From NCBI GenBank assembly GCA_023213395.1, contig CM041465.1, positions 44,957,741-45,021,740 on the forward strand: 64,000 nt of DNA, in the 5' to 3' direction. The position numbers and the translations under genes are program-made. Positions 1-12,876 of the stretch are shown here, in pieces. The notes under the pieces were generated by a model that had not been told where the DNA came from, ran no database searches, and saw only the letters and a list, made by a program, of their open reading frames with translations. The DNA comes from Cycas panzhihuaensis. Its lineage: Eukaryota; Cycadophyta. The first letter of the stretch is position 1, and each line of letters starts with the position of its first letter.

Positions 1-437
<437 letters not shown>

Positions 438-1288
438 AGTATGACAGTAATAGAATAAAGATAGGATTTTGGACGTGATGAAACCTGATTTGGAAATCTA
501 CGATCTTTCATAGTGAGAGGGGGCACCTTAATCCACTGAGATGATTAAGCAAAGAGATAAAAAACACAGAGATTTACCTTTGTTTTTGTGAGAAAAATAA
601 AAATGGATGAGGGAAATGGCTAATAGAGTGAGGTAAGATAAATGCTAAATGGCTTTATTTGATCATAGATCTATGCCTGAATGGCTTTACTGGGGGCACC
701 CGAGCAGTGCAGACCCGATTCAAGAAGAAACACACAAAAAATATTTGTATATATAAAAAATAATGAGAAAACGGTGAAGGATGTGGTTGTGGAGGCTGTA
801 CTGATTAGATCTCTTTGCAGAAGGCACAAATTGTCACCAAATTTTAAGAGAGGCTGGGTGTCATGGATAGCAAGGCACATGTAAATTTTCGTGCCAAATA
901 GATTCTTATAGGATGAGAATGAAGGAGAGGAGTGAAATAGGTTACAAATAACAAACTATGACTCAGAGAGAGATATCTCTCAGTATGAGCAACAAAGACA
1001 CAAACCGCTTTCACTGTTGGCTAGAGGATTTGATTCTGACCAAAATAAGTAGTCATATGATGTAGTTTTAATCAATGATTGAGAAGCTGGAATCAAACAA
1101 AATCAAGTGGATGGCACAAGTATAACATACGAATATATATAAAAGAAAAATCAAATAATATAAATAATGGTTTTATAAGGTTTAACCTTTAATAAATCAT
1201 GATATTATCTATATACCAAAGTATACGGAAGATGAGTAATGAATCTCACATAAACTTCTCGAAAGTCAATCGATCGTATACTAACCAA

Positions 1289-1303
1289 GTTCCTTTGATA
1301 CCA
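1289..1303 (-). other. Primer-binding site (tRNA-Met type), mutated
   Basis: Directly beyond the LTR end the minus strand reads TTTGGTATCAAAGGAAC. The first eight bases TGGTATCA match the initiator tRNA-Met primer site TGGTATCAGAGC; the rest has drifted. It fixes the orientation and the 3' edge of the LTR. Confidence 0.75.
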
Positions 1304-1305
1304 AA

Positions 1306-1655
1306 TGAAGGATGTAGAGGTGTAGAGCAGGACTACAATGGTGAGTTTATTATGCTTGAGTTAACAAATCCTTCTGAATCATTGGCAGTGTTAAAAAACA
1401 CCAGGAAGGTATTCCCACCCCATTTATAGGAAATTTTAGGGAGGCAGCAAATGCGTCAACCTGACATGCATATTATCTAATAATATTCAAAATAATATAA
1501 AAAAATACAAACATGTGCCTTAAGAGTAGTGGGTCAGCATTTGGAGGCTTTAAGTGGCCTGGTGTATAGATCTAGGTGCCTTAGGGAGCCCTAAAGGTGG
1601 CTTTGAGGGGCCCTAGATGCACATCTCCTTAGGAACATTGGGGGTTATCCCAACA
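1306..1655 (-). repeat. LTR of the minus-strand Copia element
   Basis: This is a 350-bp LTR with TG...CA ends. It shares the start TGTTGGGAT, the internal GGCCCCTCAAAGCCACCT block and the late GGGGTGGGAATACCT block with the LTRs at 54605-54960 and 40257-40589. A second LTR copy is not in the window, so insertion age and TSD cannot be judged. Confidence 0.85.
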
Positions 1656-4600
1656 GAAAATACCATCTAAAACTCTAGAGAATAAAATTTTGATAAATGC
1701 CAACAACCAAAACTCTTGACACTAGAAAAAGGCAACATGTTATTAAAGAGTGATCAATCATGCTAATGCCAAACTATAAGATCTTGTGCAATTGAACTAG
1801 CATAATATAAAACCATCATCAAGTGTGCAGTGATAGATATTAAAGAGGCAATACAAATCATAACCATAAACTCAGAGAAGTCACTAAAACTCAAACTAGA
1901 GAGATCTTAAACCAACTACTCCAAAGGAACACCATCAAAAGGTAGTAGAAAAGTTGATCATTTTAAAAGCCTAAATCGAATGTAGAACTGAACCACAACA
2001 TGTACTAAAGAAAGACATAATCAATAAGTCAAATGAGGTCTACATTTGTCATGATGGGTATGAAGAATCATACCAAAATTAGAGTAACTCAAAATTGCTT
2101 CCCAAAAGTTCTAAGAGATAAAGGATTTAAGAATGAATAGGAAAGAGGTGACAACTAAAGTCATAATGTAACTAGTAGGAAAAGAATTATCTACTATTAA
2201 AGTAGAAACCAAGATTGAAGAAATCTAAAAAGAAAATATCTCTGAGGTAGAACCAGGATGAGAATTAATCATATCTAAAAACACCACAAACTAAGTTAGT
2301 ATAAAGTATTCAACTAAAAAGCTAAATAAAGTTGCTGCTTAAACTATAGAATAGAAGAAAAGAAGTATAAGAACTACTTTATAATCCTATTAATAGCTTT
2401 ATCAAATGCCAAAATAAATCGAGACTAAAAGCAAAAAAAAATTTACTCAACCATAAACTATTATTGTCCAAAGTGACCAAAAAGGTCAATGGTGAAAACT
2501 ATGAGAGACTCTAAGGGGATGGGTTAGGAATAAATCTTGACTTAATGTAAACATAAGTAATCCCCAATCTAAATACTAAAGTGATATTGAATCAATAATT
2601 AGGTAAGTAATATGAGTCTCTTAAGTTTGGCTAAATGACATTTTAACCCCTTTGATAATGAGTTGCATGACTCAATCTAACCTAAGGATGGGGTCAGGTA
2701 AAGGAGTTGGTTTCAAACTCTTGTATTATCTTCATAGTGATGACTCAAGTGACTCAATAAAACTATATAATGTGACTCAATTATCTTAGACATAAGACCT
2801 AAACAAACTAGTATGAAATCAGGTGGAGGAGAATATGATAATTAATGATGGTCCTAATAAAGTTTTACAAAAGGCTAATATGAATAGTAAAACAATCAGA
2901 AGCCTAAGGGTGTTATCATTCTACTTAGACTTATGCAAAACCTAATTTGAGTTTTCAAAGGATCTTTAGGATTATGGTAGGCTAATACATATAAAACAAA
3001 CATTATATTCCTAGGTGACTACCTAAAGAAATAAGAAGAAAGAAAATTAATTTATATACAAGGTGGGTGAATAAGATCCTCTAGGCTAATTGGTCTAATG
3101 GTGCCCATTAGACTCTATGATGGTGAGTTGTGTGGTACCTAGAGGAGGGAGTCTAAGTGTTAGAAGGATCTAGGTTTTATACCCAACCTTATTTATAGAT
3201 AAGTTAACTCAGTGTAGACTGACTGAATATAATGCATGTGTATAAATGTTGAAGGTTTTGGTATAAAATATTCAACCTAAGTAAAAATAATATAGACACA
3301 ATATAAACATAGTAAACCCTAGTGGAACAAAATAGGGAGACCTATTCCTAATGAGTCAAATGAGTGAACCTAATTTATTGATGAAGAAATTCCAACACCT
3401 AATAATTTTTGACAATCTTGAATAGATGAAGTCTTTAACCTCTTATCTTACATATCACTCATGATATATACAATAGATGTTGATATTTCTTCTCTCCTAA
3501 AAATAGAAATATCCCCTCATAATAGTGGCTAATATGGCCACTATTACACTCATTGTACACATCTTGTGCCCCTACAATATCAAAGCTTTATGTGGAGAGC
3601 TTAAAAATCCTATGCCTATAACTAGTTAACAAGTAGTAGTTAAAGTGACATAAGAGGTAATGAGTTTTCCATGAAAGTGGTTAACCAATCCTTATAAATA
3701 TGGTATGATTCATGAGGGGGTAGTGACTTTAAATATTGGAAAATTTTTAACTTAAAAACTTTTTTCAGGCTCAATGAAAGGGAAAAATTCTAGGACTATA
3801 TTTTTATAGAAAAAATTATTTAGCCTCCAAAAGGAGAAATCAAGCAAATCAAATAAAGACAAAATCGCACACAAACTCTATATACAATAATCTATTTAGT
3901 AAAAATTTATTGATGGGTATTATGTATCATATTTATCAAGCATTTTTCTTAATATTTTTATGAGTGTGAGATATGTATGATAATAAAAAAGTAGAAAATG
4001 TGAGTTAAATAGTGAATATAATTAAGTGTAGAAGTTAAAGTAGGATTGTGTGCAACATAACTACCAACACCTTGGCTAACTAATAACTACAAATTAGAAT
4101 AAAAAGCAACATGTTGTACATATGACAAAATGATGGATCATAATGCAACAATCGCAGCTTCAAACTTAGCCAAGTTGTTAATAGCATGATCTAAATATTT
4201 TTTAACAACTTTAAAGAGACCTCTGTTGGAGTTTCAGATAATCTAGACAACCATAGTTGGACCTAGATTTCCATGAGAAGTGCTATTAATATGGATAAAC
4301 TAAGGTCGAATAACAAACATGATGGTGATAAAGCAAGTTTATCAGAGCCACAAAGCAGAATATTTAAATTAGTAAAAGAGATAGTTAGCAAAAGAGAATA
4401 ACTTCCTAAAATAGAAGGTGTTTGATGGAATTAAAATAAATTCTTCTTTGAAAAGGAATAAATATCACTACAAGGTGAAGCTTTTAATAAGTATAAGTGA
4501 TTTTCAAGACTTTAGAAGTAGGAAGTAAGGGATGTAAATATTCCCTTAGGTTATACCCCGAGGAAACCAATAAGAATCTAAATATAACTACAAAGGCAAC

Positions 4601-4899
4601 ATGTATGCCTTAAATATGAGATCCAAATACTCATTTTTAACTAAAAAGCAAAGAGTAAGATTAGTAATACTAGGGTAACATTACTTTATTAGGAGAATAT
4701 GGTAAAAGCTAATCAAAATGGGGTGTAGTCTAAATGTATAAAAGCAAATAGAGTATAAAGGAAAGTTAAAGATAACTTCTCAAGATTATGAAGAAAATGA
4801 AAATTTGATTTTAAAAGTTTTATGATTTTTATAACTTTTTGAAGAATAAGAAGCCAATATGGCTTTAAAAAGAAATCCCACACATAATTTATAAAAATA
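1656..4899. other. Unassigned A/T-rich intergenic or retroelement 3' region
   Basis: No open frame or domain is recognisable over 3.2 kb on either strand. By position it lies downstream of the Tat-like integrase remnant on the minus strand and may be the long non-coding 3' region typical of Tat/Ogre Gypsy elements, but no LTR could be identified. Local features are four TGACTCA motifs at 2668-2779, a 9-bp-stem hairpin at 3093-3113, and a purine-rich GAGGAGGGAGTCTAAG just before TGTTAGAAGG near 3158. That last pair resembles a polypurine tract plus LTR start, but has no partner LTR. Confidence 0.5.
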
Positions 4900-4989
4900 A
4901 ATGGGTGATGATAAGTATATCAAAAATAGTAGAACCAACCTAAAATAATGCAATTATACAATATATACAACAAACCTTGAAGTATTAAT

Positions 4990-5800
4990 AACAAGCTTTG
5001 ATATGAGAGGCGTTTAAGAGATTAATCAATTCATTATTTATTAAAGTAGATAGATGATAAGATCTATTTTGGAGAACATATATAACTAAGAATGGACCAA
5101 CCCATGTTGAGTTTAATTTGCTCTAAACTCAATCATAAAAGTATCAAACCTTAGTACATTTTCACCTATTTGAAATATTCAAGGTTTAATTGACCTATCA
5201 TAAAAATCTTTTACACATTTTTGTTTCACTTTAAAGTTTTGACAAGCTAATAATTTATGTTTATGTATTTTCTTAAGATAAAAAAGATTGAGATTCTAAG
5301 ATCTTGGAATTAAACAAACTATTATACAAAGCAATGTATAATGAGGGGATTTTTATTTCAATTGAAAAAATTGCTTCAACTCAATACACTAGATGAAAAG
5401 AAGAATAACTACTAGTGTTTTTTATCACAATATGGTAAGGTTATAATGCAAAGTGGATTTGTGAATACTAATCACTTTTTAAAGTGTTAACAAACTTTTA
5501 AGGATTTTCACTAGGATTTTATTAAAAGTTTATGCTTGTCCATTTGCTTTACTATAGTATGGGGATGATTTGGTATGTTCAATATCCGATTTGATGTACA
5601 ACTCTTGAACAACATTATTAATGAAATGAGTTCTTCTGCTAGACATAAAAATATCATAGATTCCAAATCATCATATAATTTGGTTAAAGAGGAACAAGGC
5701 AATGGTATGCCTGTCAACTTTAGCAATAGGAATTACCTCTACCCACTTAGTAAAATAGTCAGTGCTATGATAATAAACTTATATTTATTTGAGGAAAAAG
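4990..5800 (-). pseudogene. pol: Tat-like Gypsy integrase remnant
   Basis: Integrase joins cDNA ends to host DNA in the nucleus. The frame read down from about 5790 gives HSTDYFTKWVEVIPIAK (first catalytic Asp in TDY), then RRTHFINN at the place of the second motif, then SSPYYSKANGQA near the third. Beyond it the frame degrades into a Lys-rich C-terminal stretch with FYDRSIKP. Part of it is the open frame at 5511-5726. The second catalytic Asp of the family's SDRGTHF is not preserved. A 98-codon frame on the other strand (5575-5871) is a shadow. Confidence 0.65.
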
Positions 5801-6399
5801 GATTATATAGACTAATAAAATCTAAAACCCATTTCATAAATGGATCAGAAGAAGAGACTGAATGTCACTAAGAGAGTGGTTCAAGATTTGATTACTAAAG
5901 ATTTGGTGAATGTGTGTTAGGAAACAATGCCATGCAATAATAACTAACTCTCATAATCTTTTTTATTATGAAATGATAAAAAAATGACCACCACAAACTC
6001 TTAAATGATAATCATTCAAAATTTATTAAGACTCAACTTCATAAACACACACAAGAAGAATTATATCTTGAGTTTGATAATATTATTTATAACGTAAAAT
6101 AATGTAACGGGAAGAAAGAAAATAGATTTATTACTTTTCTTCTCAACTTAAGCTAGGTTTATAAGTATGTTTCTAAAGATAAGTTTTTGTATCATAATAC
6201 TATTTTAAATCAGTATCTAAGAGCAAAATATAATTGTATAGGAAAAAGTCGTTAAAAAGCCTGAACAACTTCTTTTTTAGGTATAAGCATGTCAATAATG
6301 TATTCTACTATTGCCATCCTTTTTTTTTCACATTGGTTAAACAAATTTTGATCTCAATTTTTTTAAGAAGGATTATCCATCTTCCAATAAAAATAGAAA

Positions 6400-7480
6400 T
6401 ATCAGGTTGGGTAAGTAGATATTTCAAGTGATTTGAGTTTACCACCATTTTAGTGGGGGTGAACAACAAATAATGCCATAATTTCTTAACAAAATCAATA
6501 ATAACGAGCCATTAGCATTCAATCTTAAGATAGGCCAACTCTAAATTAGAATGAAGCTTATTAATATAATAAATGACATGTTTTTTCCCATAATCCTTAA
6601 GTTACATCATTACAATGGATATTGATAAATTTGATGAAGTAGTATAAAGGATGGATTCTTTCAAAAAATTGGGAAGAGATAAGATATGGGCTTAAACAAG
6701 AGCGTCCTTAAGAAGTTTAAAGGCCTCTTGATAAATCAAGTTTCAAACGAATGGAACATTCTTGTGACAAAGTCAATTTAAAGGTTGAGCTTTTAAAATA
6801 AGATTAGTTATAAAACATCATAAGTAAACTATTTTACCTAAAAAGGATTTTATTTGGGTAATCATTATGGATAAAGGCATGTGCAAAATAACTTTAACTT
6901 TATAAGGATCAATGTTGATCTTGTGAATACTGACTATAAATCCAAGAAGTTTTTTGGCTTTAACACTAAATACACATTTGGCAGGATTTAAAATGATTAG
7001 ATATCTAACATACCTGTCAAATATCAATCTCAAATCACATAAATGGTTAAGACATTTATGTGAATATCCATTTAGATCACAAACATAGGCATTTATTAAA
7101 TCATGAGAAATGAGACTATGAAATGTAATTATCATTATTTATTGATATATAACATTAGTATTAATAAGCTCAAATAACATCACATGACATGCATAGGTAC
7201 TTCAAGGGGTAGTGAATAAGTTTTTTATCTAGTCTTTTTTACCTAGATGAATTTGGTCATACACAAAAATACCATCCATCAAGGACATGATTTCAAAACC
7301 AACAACATAATCAATATTTATGTTAATGAATGCTTTATTAAGTCGACAAAAGTTAACATAAACTCAAATAGTCTTATTTTTTTCATAATAAGAACAATAT
7401 TTGAAACCTACTTAGGATAATTTGATAGAGAAAATGAAAATTTCCCTTAAAATCTTTTCAACTTTATTTTTAATGAGTAA
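6400..7480 (-). pseudogene. pol: Tat-like Gypsy reverse transcriptase and RNase H remnant
   Basis: The open part at 6818-7135 reads through the palm: AYVCDLNGYS stands where the family has YVDD-L-V-KS, so one catalytic Asp is replaced by Cys. It goes on with LNPAKCVFSV, LLGFIVS and FLGKIVYL, all standard for Gypsy RT. Continuing to about 6400, in broken frames, are stretches such as VIYYINKLHSNLEL and KKLWHYLLF that match the RNase H region. The upstream fingers (7150-7480) are only faintly readable. The enzyme cannot be functional. Confidence 0.7.
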
Positions 7481-8189
7481 GGAAAGTTGAAGTTTTATTG
7501 ATTTTTATTTTTGTCTAATAAGATAAGCATTGGGAAAAGTGACAATGTTATGAGCAACAATGTTTGGGTCCATTACATGTATATCATCATAAGTCTATGC
7601 AAAGACTTCATGAAATTCCCTAAAATGGTTTATGTAATCTTGATGTTCATTAGAAGTATAATTAACACCCAATTTAGTTAGTTGAGTACTTGAAGTTGTA
7701 GAAATGTCAACATCAACAATTTCACCAACTAACATTAGATTACCCTCTTCAAAAGGTTCAAGGGCAAGTGATAAAATGTTATCAAATGCAGATTGTTAGA
7801 TTATAGGAAAATAAGTAGTTTGAATTCTGAAACATTAATTTCATTAGAAAATGATTTGAATTCTGTTGACTTAGGAATAATATGATAAGGATGTTGATAT
7901 TTGCTATGAAAATCATCGTGAGTCTCATTATTGATAAATAAGAAATCAAAGATAACATCACCATCTTAGAGCAATTCCAATGAAGTAATATAATTAGTCT
8001 CAATAAAAATATTCCTTGTTCAAAAGTAAATGGACGAAATTTACAAGGAGGAACAATTCCATAACATCTAAGCCCATATCCTTTAATTTTATTAATGTTA
8101 AGATATGGAACAACCCTAAGATTAAGTGTTAAATAGGTGTTTGAGAATAAAATTTAGATAATTTAACCACTTTCACATGGTTTACATCA

Positions 8190-8500
8190 ATGAATTAAAT
8201 TTTCTAAGTAATGATGATGGTACAACTTACATTATCCAAGTTCAACCTAGAAGAATGTTATAATCTAGGGCTATGTCAACAATTTTAACATTGATTTCAA
8301 CTATCTTGCCTTCAAACGTAATAGGCAGGTTATAAATTCTCCCCATAGTAGAACACTTTATTGTGCTAAAACCCTTAATGCAAGTAGGATTTTTATCTGA
8401 AATTTTGAGTTGTAAGGCTTATATGAGAAAGATAGGAATAACACTAAGGGATGATCCATCATTAATAACAACACGAGGATGATTGTATCATAAATAATCA
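8190..8500 (-). pseudogene. pol: Gypsy aspartic protease remnant (Tat-like)
   Basis: Read on the minus strand from about 8490: SSLSVIPI, then IKGFSTIKCST, LPITFEGKIVEINV, and VDIALDYNILLG followed by VVPSSL. These are the body and C-terminal signature of the Tat/Athila-type retropepsin. The active-site D-S/T-G itself is not readable. Stops interrupt the frame. It sits between gag and RT as expected. Confidence 0.55.
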
Positions 8501-8905
8501 CTTATACTATAGAAGGTCTAGGATAAGGTTGAGCTAAAATATTAACAAGAAGTAAAAATAGGTCAAAGGATAAAACCCAAGAAGGGGTTTTAAAGATTAT
8601 ATTCCCAAGATGTTGAGGCAACTTTGCCTTTATTAAGGACAATGCCTTAATATGTCATATAATGATATCCTCAATGAAATACTTTTTAATTCATTAACAA
8701 GAGAATATAAGGGTAAGGCTTTATTCCCTATAATTAGAAGAGAATATTTAAAAACCTTCAAAGTATGGGGATTGAAGATGATAACCAGTGGCTTATGCTC
8801 CTTTAACTCAAGATTAAACTTTGTGTTCTACTTTGTAGTTTGTAAATGAGCTTGTATTATAAATACACAAAATAAATCAATGTTATTAGGTGTAATCATA
8901 TGTAT

Positions 8906-10110
8906 TTATGATATAGGCTTCTTCTCAACCATTTTACTAGATTCTCCAAGTTTAAAAATTTGAATTCTAGGAGAAGGTTGAGGGACAAAGTCAATACTAT
9001 ATCTTAATGGAGTATAACTAAGAATAAAAGTAGGCTCAAAAGCATTTGAAGTTGGAGTAGAAGATTGAGAACCAATAATTTGAGAATGATTTGATATTGG
9101 GGGATGACAAACTAGCAACATGTTGAGTTGGTTTTGTAGGCTATGAATTTGAGCCATTTGATGCTGTTAAGAATCAACATAAGTAGCTTACATCATATGC
9201 ATGGGGAATTCATTATTATTATTTAGAAATAAGTTTTTATATATTTCCAACTCTTGATTGGGATTCAATGGTTGTCCTTAGTATATTTGACTTTGATTAG
9301 GATAATTATAATTGGTATTAGTGGTGACTCGATAAATTGAGCATTGCAATCATTCATGGAAGACATTCTCTTAATGGTTATTTTCCCACAATGATTGTAA
9401 TAAAGTGGTTTTGCCCAAGGTTACTGCTACTTAATTGTAGGAGCAAATGGAGTGTTACTTCAAGAATGAGGGAGAGGATTATGCTAGCCCCTTAATTGAT
9501 CAACGTAATATCTATTTGGATGTCATTGTACATCTTGAATAAAAGAATTTTAAGACCCATTATGTATAATAAAGTTTTATACTAATTGCATCAATTAGAT
9601 AATTAATGCAACTAGGTCAAGTAAGGAAGCTGAAAAAGGAGTTTAGGATGTTTGAATAACTTATCAAGTAGGTTGATATGGAAGATGTAGAGGTGGTCCT
9701 CCACTAATAAATCCACCACCATTAGGATCATAAAGATGGATGGTTTATAAAGGAGTTACATTTTCAATAACATTAATTCTAATTGAATTAAAGCAAGCTC
9801 ATATTGATAAGCAAGTTGTTTAGCTTTTGAATAGGATATAAGGTTTTATCTTGGAAGATTAAAATGAATGACACTAATTAAGCTATCAAGAAAGACTTAT
9901 TTAATAATGATGTTATCAAGAGGAATAATATAATAACTAACCAATTCATGAAAACTTTATATGTATTAACTGATGGTTTGATGGGGAGTTTGTTTGCATG
10001 TTAACAAGGTACAAAGACCATTGTCTTTGACTTTTAGTAAAGTAAAATGGTTGAGAAAATTATCTAGTATTATTGATTTAATTTGTAGGGAGATTTATAA
10101 ACCAAAATAT
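8906..10110 (-). pseudogene. gag: Tat-like Gypsy gag remnant
   Basis: Gag forms the cytoplasmic virus-like particle. Broken minus-strand frames give DNFLNHFTLLKVKDNG, HELVSYYIPLDN, KAKQLAYQYELALIQLE and, in the open part at 8906-9157, MAQIHSLQNQLNMLL followed by a Pro/Ser/Gln-rich tail. The pattern (capsid helices, Ala/Glu/Leu-rich helix, then a long Gln/Asn-rich linker towards the protease at 8.5 kb) fits Tat-type gag. No zinc knuckle is preserved. The N-terminus is missing at the junction near 10120. Confidence 0.55.
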
Positions 10111-10122
10111 ACTAACATTGTT

Positions 10123-10545
10123 GTAGGATAATTACTTCTTCAAATAAAAATTTTGTTGTGGTTATCATTATGCATTCTCACGCTACTCTAGGCTTGACCC
10201 AACCTATCATATAATCTGTAGCCATAATAACATATTGAGCATTGGTTTTTACTACTACCCAACTTATAGGTTTGAGAAAATTGATACTCCATTTAGCAAA
10301 TGGTATAGACCTAATAATTGAGTCCAAAGGGAGAAAATCCACTTTACTTGGCTTGATAGTTCTCTAAAAAATATAACATTTCTATGATAAAATATGGGAA
10401 TCCATAAAAATCATAGGCCACAAAAGGCCTAATTATATGATCTTTCATGCTAATCATTCCATAACAAGGTGTCCTCTGGTAATACCTTTATGAGATGCAT
10501 TCAAAATCATTTCTCTTTCATGTTTTAGAATGCATCTTCCTAATG
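10123..10545 (-). pseudogene. pol: Gypsy integrase, truncated
   Basis: The minus strand reads CILKHEREMILNASHKG and GHL (zinc-finger region), then LGLLWP, then FAKWSINFLKPI and MATDYMIGWVKP with the first catalytic Asp, then FLFEEVII. At about 10121 the similarity ends inside the catalytic core, before the second Asp and the Glu, and gag of another element begins in the same orientation. Internal stops are present. The domain is beyond doubt an integrase, and is non-functional. Confidence 0.75.
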
Positions 10546-10899
10546 TCATGTCTAGACCAAGTCTATATAATTATCCTATGATCAATTGACAACACTTGCT
10601 TTTTATTGCTAAAGTTTTCTCTTCCTTTGTTAACATGGTTGAGGGTGTAATCCTTATATGTAAAAATTATATGATTTCTTGAAATTCATCAGGGATGATC
10701 TTAATCTCATATAATTTTGCATCTAGGAAATCATCATCCACTCCTACTGATTCTTCACTAGTTTAGATTCTTGATGAATGGTCTAGAGCCACATGTGCCT
10801 TACTAGGTTTTAGAAATATTATAAAAATTATACTCCTAGAATAGAAGAACCCATCAACTTATTTGTCCTTGAAGAACATGTTTATTCACCAAGTGTGTT

Positions 10900-12180
10900 A
10901 AAGTCTAATGATCTATATAAAAATGAAAAAAGTTTGTCAATAAGTAATTTCAAATTTTTTGTAGTGCATATAGCAGGGTTAGTCCTTCTTATTTCATTGT
11001 GGTGTAATTTTTTTCTGCTTGTGTTAGGTTCTGATTGACAAAAGCAATTAGATGATCAATATCTCCTTTCTTAGGTTGAGCTAAAACAACTCCTATAATT
11101 ATTCCAATTGCATCAATATAAATATGGAAGATTTTGTTCCAATCTAGAAAGCTTAGAATTAGTGTGTTGAAAAGCCTCTTCTTTAATCCTTCAAATACTT
11201 GTTGGTATTCTGTTAACTAAATGAATGGAACATCTTTTCATAGTAACTTCTCTAGTGGTGATTCCATAGTTGCATAACTCTTAATAAACTTTTGATGGTA
11301 TCTTGTATGTCTCAAAAACTATTTTACCATCGTTAGATTGCTGGGTGGTTCCAAGTTTAAAATGAATTGAATTTTCTTTGGATCAATCAGTAGTCATTCC
11401 TCACAAATCAAATGTCCCAACAAAGTGCTAGAAGGAACCATAAATTGACACTTGTTTGGGTTAAGAGATATACACACCTCATGACATCTTTGAAGCATTA
11501 TCCTCAGACTTTCAACATGGTTTTTTAGCAAACCAAATATGGTATAATCATCCAAATATACTTTTAAGAATTTGTAGATAAATTCTTAGAAATATTTTAT
11601 GATAATTTCAAAAAATACTATAGGAGCATTCATCAATCTAAAAGGCATTACTTTGTAAGCATATGAACCCTATTAATTCATAAATGTAGTTTTAATTTAT
11701 TTATTTTTTGTAATGTTAACCTAGTTATATCTAGAAAATCCATTTATAAAATAATAGATTTCCTAAGCTTATGACATTTTGTAGAATTTACTTAGTGAAT
11801 AGGGTTAGAAATATGGTTTTTTTTATTACTTTGTTCAAAGTTCTAAAATTAACACATATTCTTAACTTTCCATTTTTCTTTTTAGAAATGATAATTGAGC
11901 TAACCCAATTGCTCTTGTCCATAAAATAAATACATGTTATGATTACCAACTTCTTAATTTCTTCTTAGATCATTTCCCTATATTTTCGATTCATTTTATA
12001 TGGCCTTTGCCTCACAAGTTTTTCTCTTTCTTTCAGTTGATTTTTATGACATCAACATGCACTAAAATGCCTTTCATGTCTTTATAATTCCATGAAAAAA
12101 CATCATTAAATTCTTAAAAATATTCATGATCTTTCATAACAATATGTTTAGGCCAAACTTCTTTGACCAAAATATTCCTT
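10900..12180 (-). pseudogene. pol: Gypsy reverse transcriptase-RNase H remnant
   Basis: From about 12120 downwards: EFNDVFSW, YKMNRKYREMI, then the fingers KKNGKLRICVNFRTLNK, and after a poor stretch GSYAYKVMPFRLMNAP. The palm motif YLDDYTIFG has both catalytic Asp residues. LNPNKCQF, LLGHLICEE and YHQKFIKSYATMESPLEKLL follow. RNase H gives IYIDAIGIIIGVVLAQP (catalytic Asp in YIDA), LTQAEKNYTTMK and LLYALQK. The residues are well kept but stops such as LICEE-stop and MVK-stop break the frame. This is one of the better preserved old RT domains here. Confidence 0.8.
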
Positions 12181-12876
12181 GGTTCTTTAATCAATCCTAA
12201 GTTTATTTTTAACAACTTTGGTGGTTGACTAGGCTTAATTCTATCATGTGTTGGTGTTTCTTTGACCATTCTTATTTCTTGGTTGATGTTTTAGAATCTT
12301 TATCAAATGTCATTATTCTCTTTAGGGTCAAATAATAACTTACTTTTTCCTCATACACCTTCGTAGCAATAATTGTTATTTGGTCAAAGAGAATAATTTT
12401 AATTTTCTGTAAGACAAATTTAATCAGTTGTTGCTTGTTAAAGAATGAAAACATATGACAATTATTTTTGATTATTTCCCAAGTTGATATTTATCAATAA
12501 TTCTCCATGTCTACGAACCATTTATAAGGCAGTTCTCCTAGTGTAATTAGGAAAAGATGTTAAAATTGCCTAGGAACTTTAAGTTATTACTAAGTTTGCT
12601 TATATTTTTTAATATACTTTTGCAAACTCTCATTTTGTTGGTATTTCACTAAAGGTTTTTTTTGGTATTACTATTACAAATCAATCTTCTCCAAAATCAT
12701 TGGAACACCATTTTGTATAATGTCTACTTTTACCTTATAGCTAATCATTAATTAAAAATAATTCCCCTTAACAAATTTTATCAAACTTGAGTGGGGTCTT
12801 TAATTAATCTTTTTGATTATTCTAAGAACTTTATTAGATCAAAGGTGTTATCCTAGATTGAAAATTTAATGGCCAT

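Larger units (their letters stand above)
4900..10120 (-). mobile_element. Eroded Tat-like Gypsy retrotransposon
   Basis: Minus-strand translation gives gag, aspartic protease, reverse transcriptase/RNase H and integrase remnants in the order gag-PR-RT-RH-IN, from high to low coordinates. This is the Gypsy order. Wording such as LLGFIVS and DYFTKWVE, and the protease context ALDYNILLG, resemble the Tat/Ogre side of plant Gypsy elements. Every domain carries stops or frameshifts. No LTR, primer site or polypurine tract is visible, and its gag abuts an integrase of another element near 10120, so the 5' end is lost. The element is old and inactive. Confidence 0.7.
10121..12876 (-). mobile_element. 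Eroded Gypsy retrotransposon, downstream part (RT-RH-IN)
   Basis: This holds the RT, RNase H and N-terminal integrase remnants of a minus-strand Gypsy. Its protease lies at 27576-27902, on the far side of the 12877-27244 insertion: the frames run PR (27.6 kb), then insertion, then RT (12.1 kb). The 12181-12876 stretch is the eroded PR-RT linker or gag-like sequence, with a Trp/Phe-rich LPYKWFVDMENY near 12520. No LTR of this element is in the window, and its integrase stops abruptly near 10121. Confidence 0.7.

Noticed and set aside
3093-3113. Hairpin with 9-bp arms GTCTAATGG and CCATTAGAC
   Set aside because: No T-run, gene or repeat context; a 9-bp inverted repeat is not unusual in 64 kb.
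3060-3200. Possible SINE or LTR start: A-box-like TAGGCTAATTGG, B-box-like GGTTTTATACC, and a purine tract before TGTTAGAAGG
   Set aside because: The A- and B-like boxes are about 90 bases apart, each has mismatches, and neither a poly-A tail, a TSD nor a partner LTR was seen.
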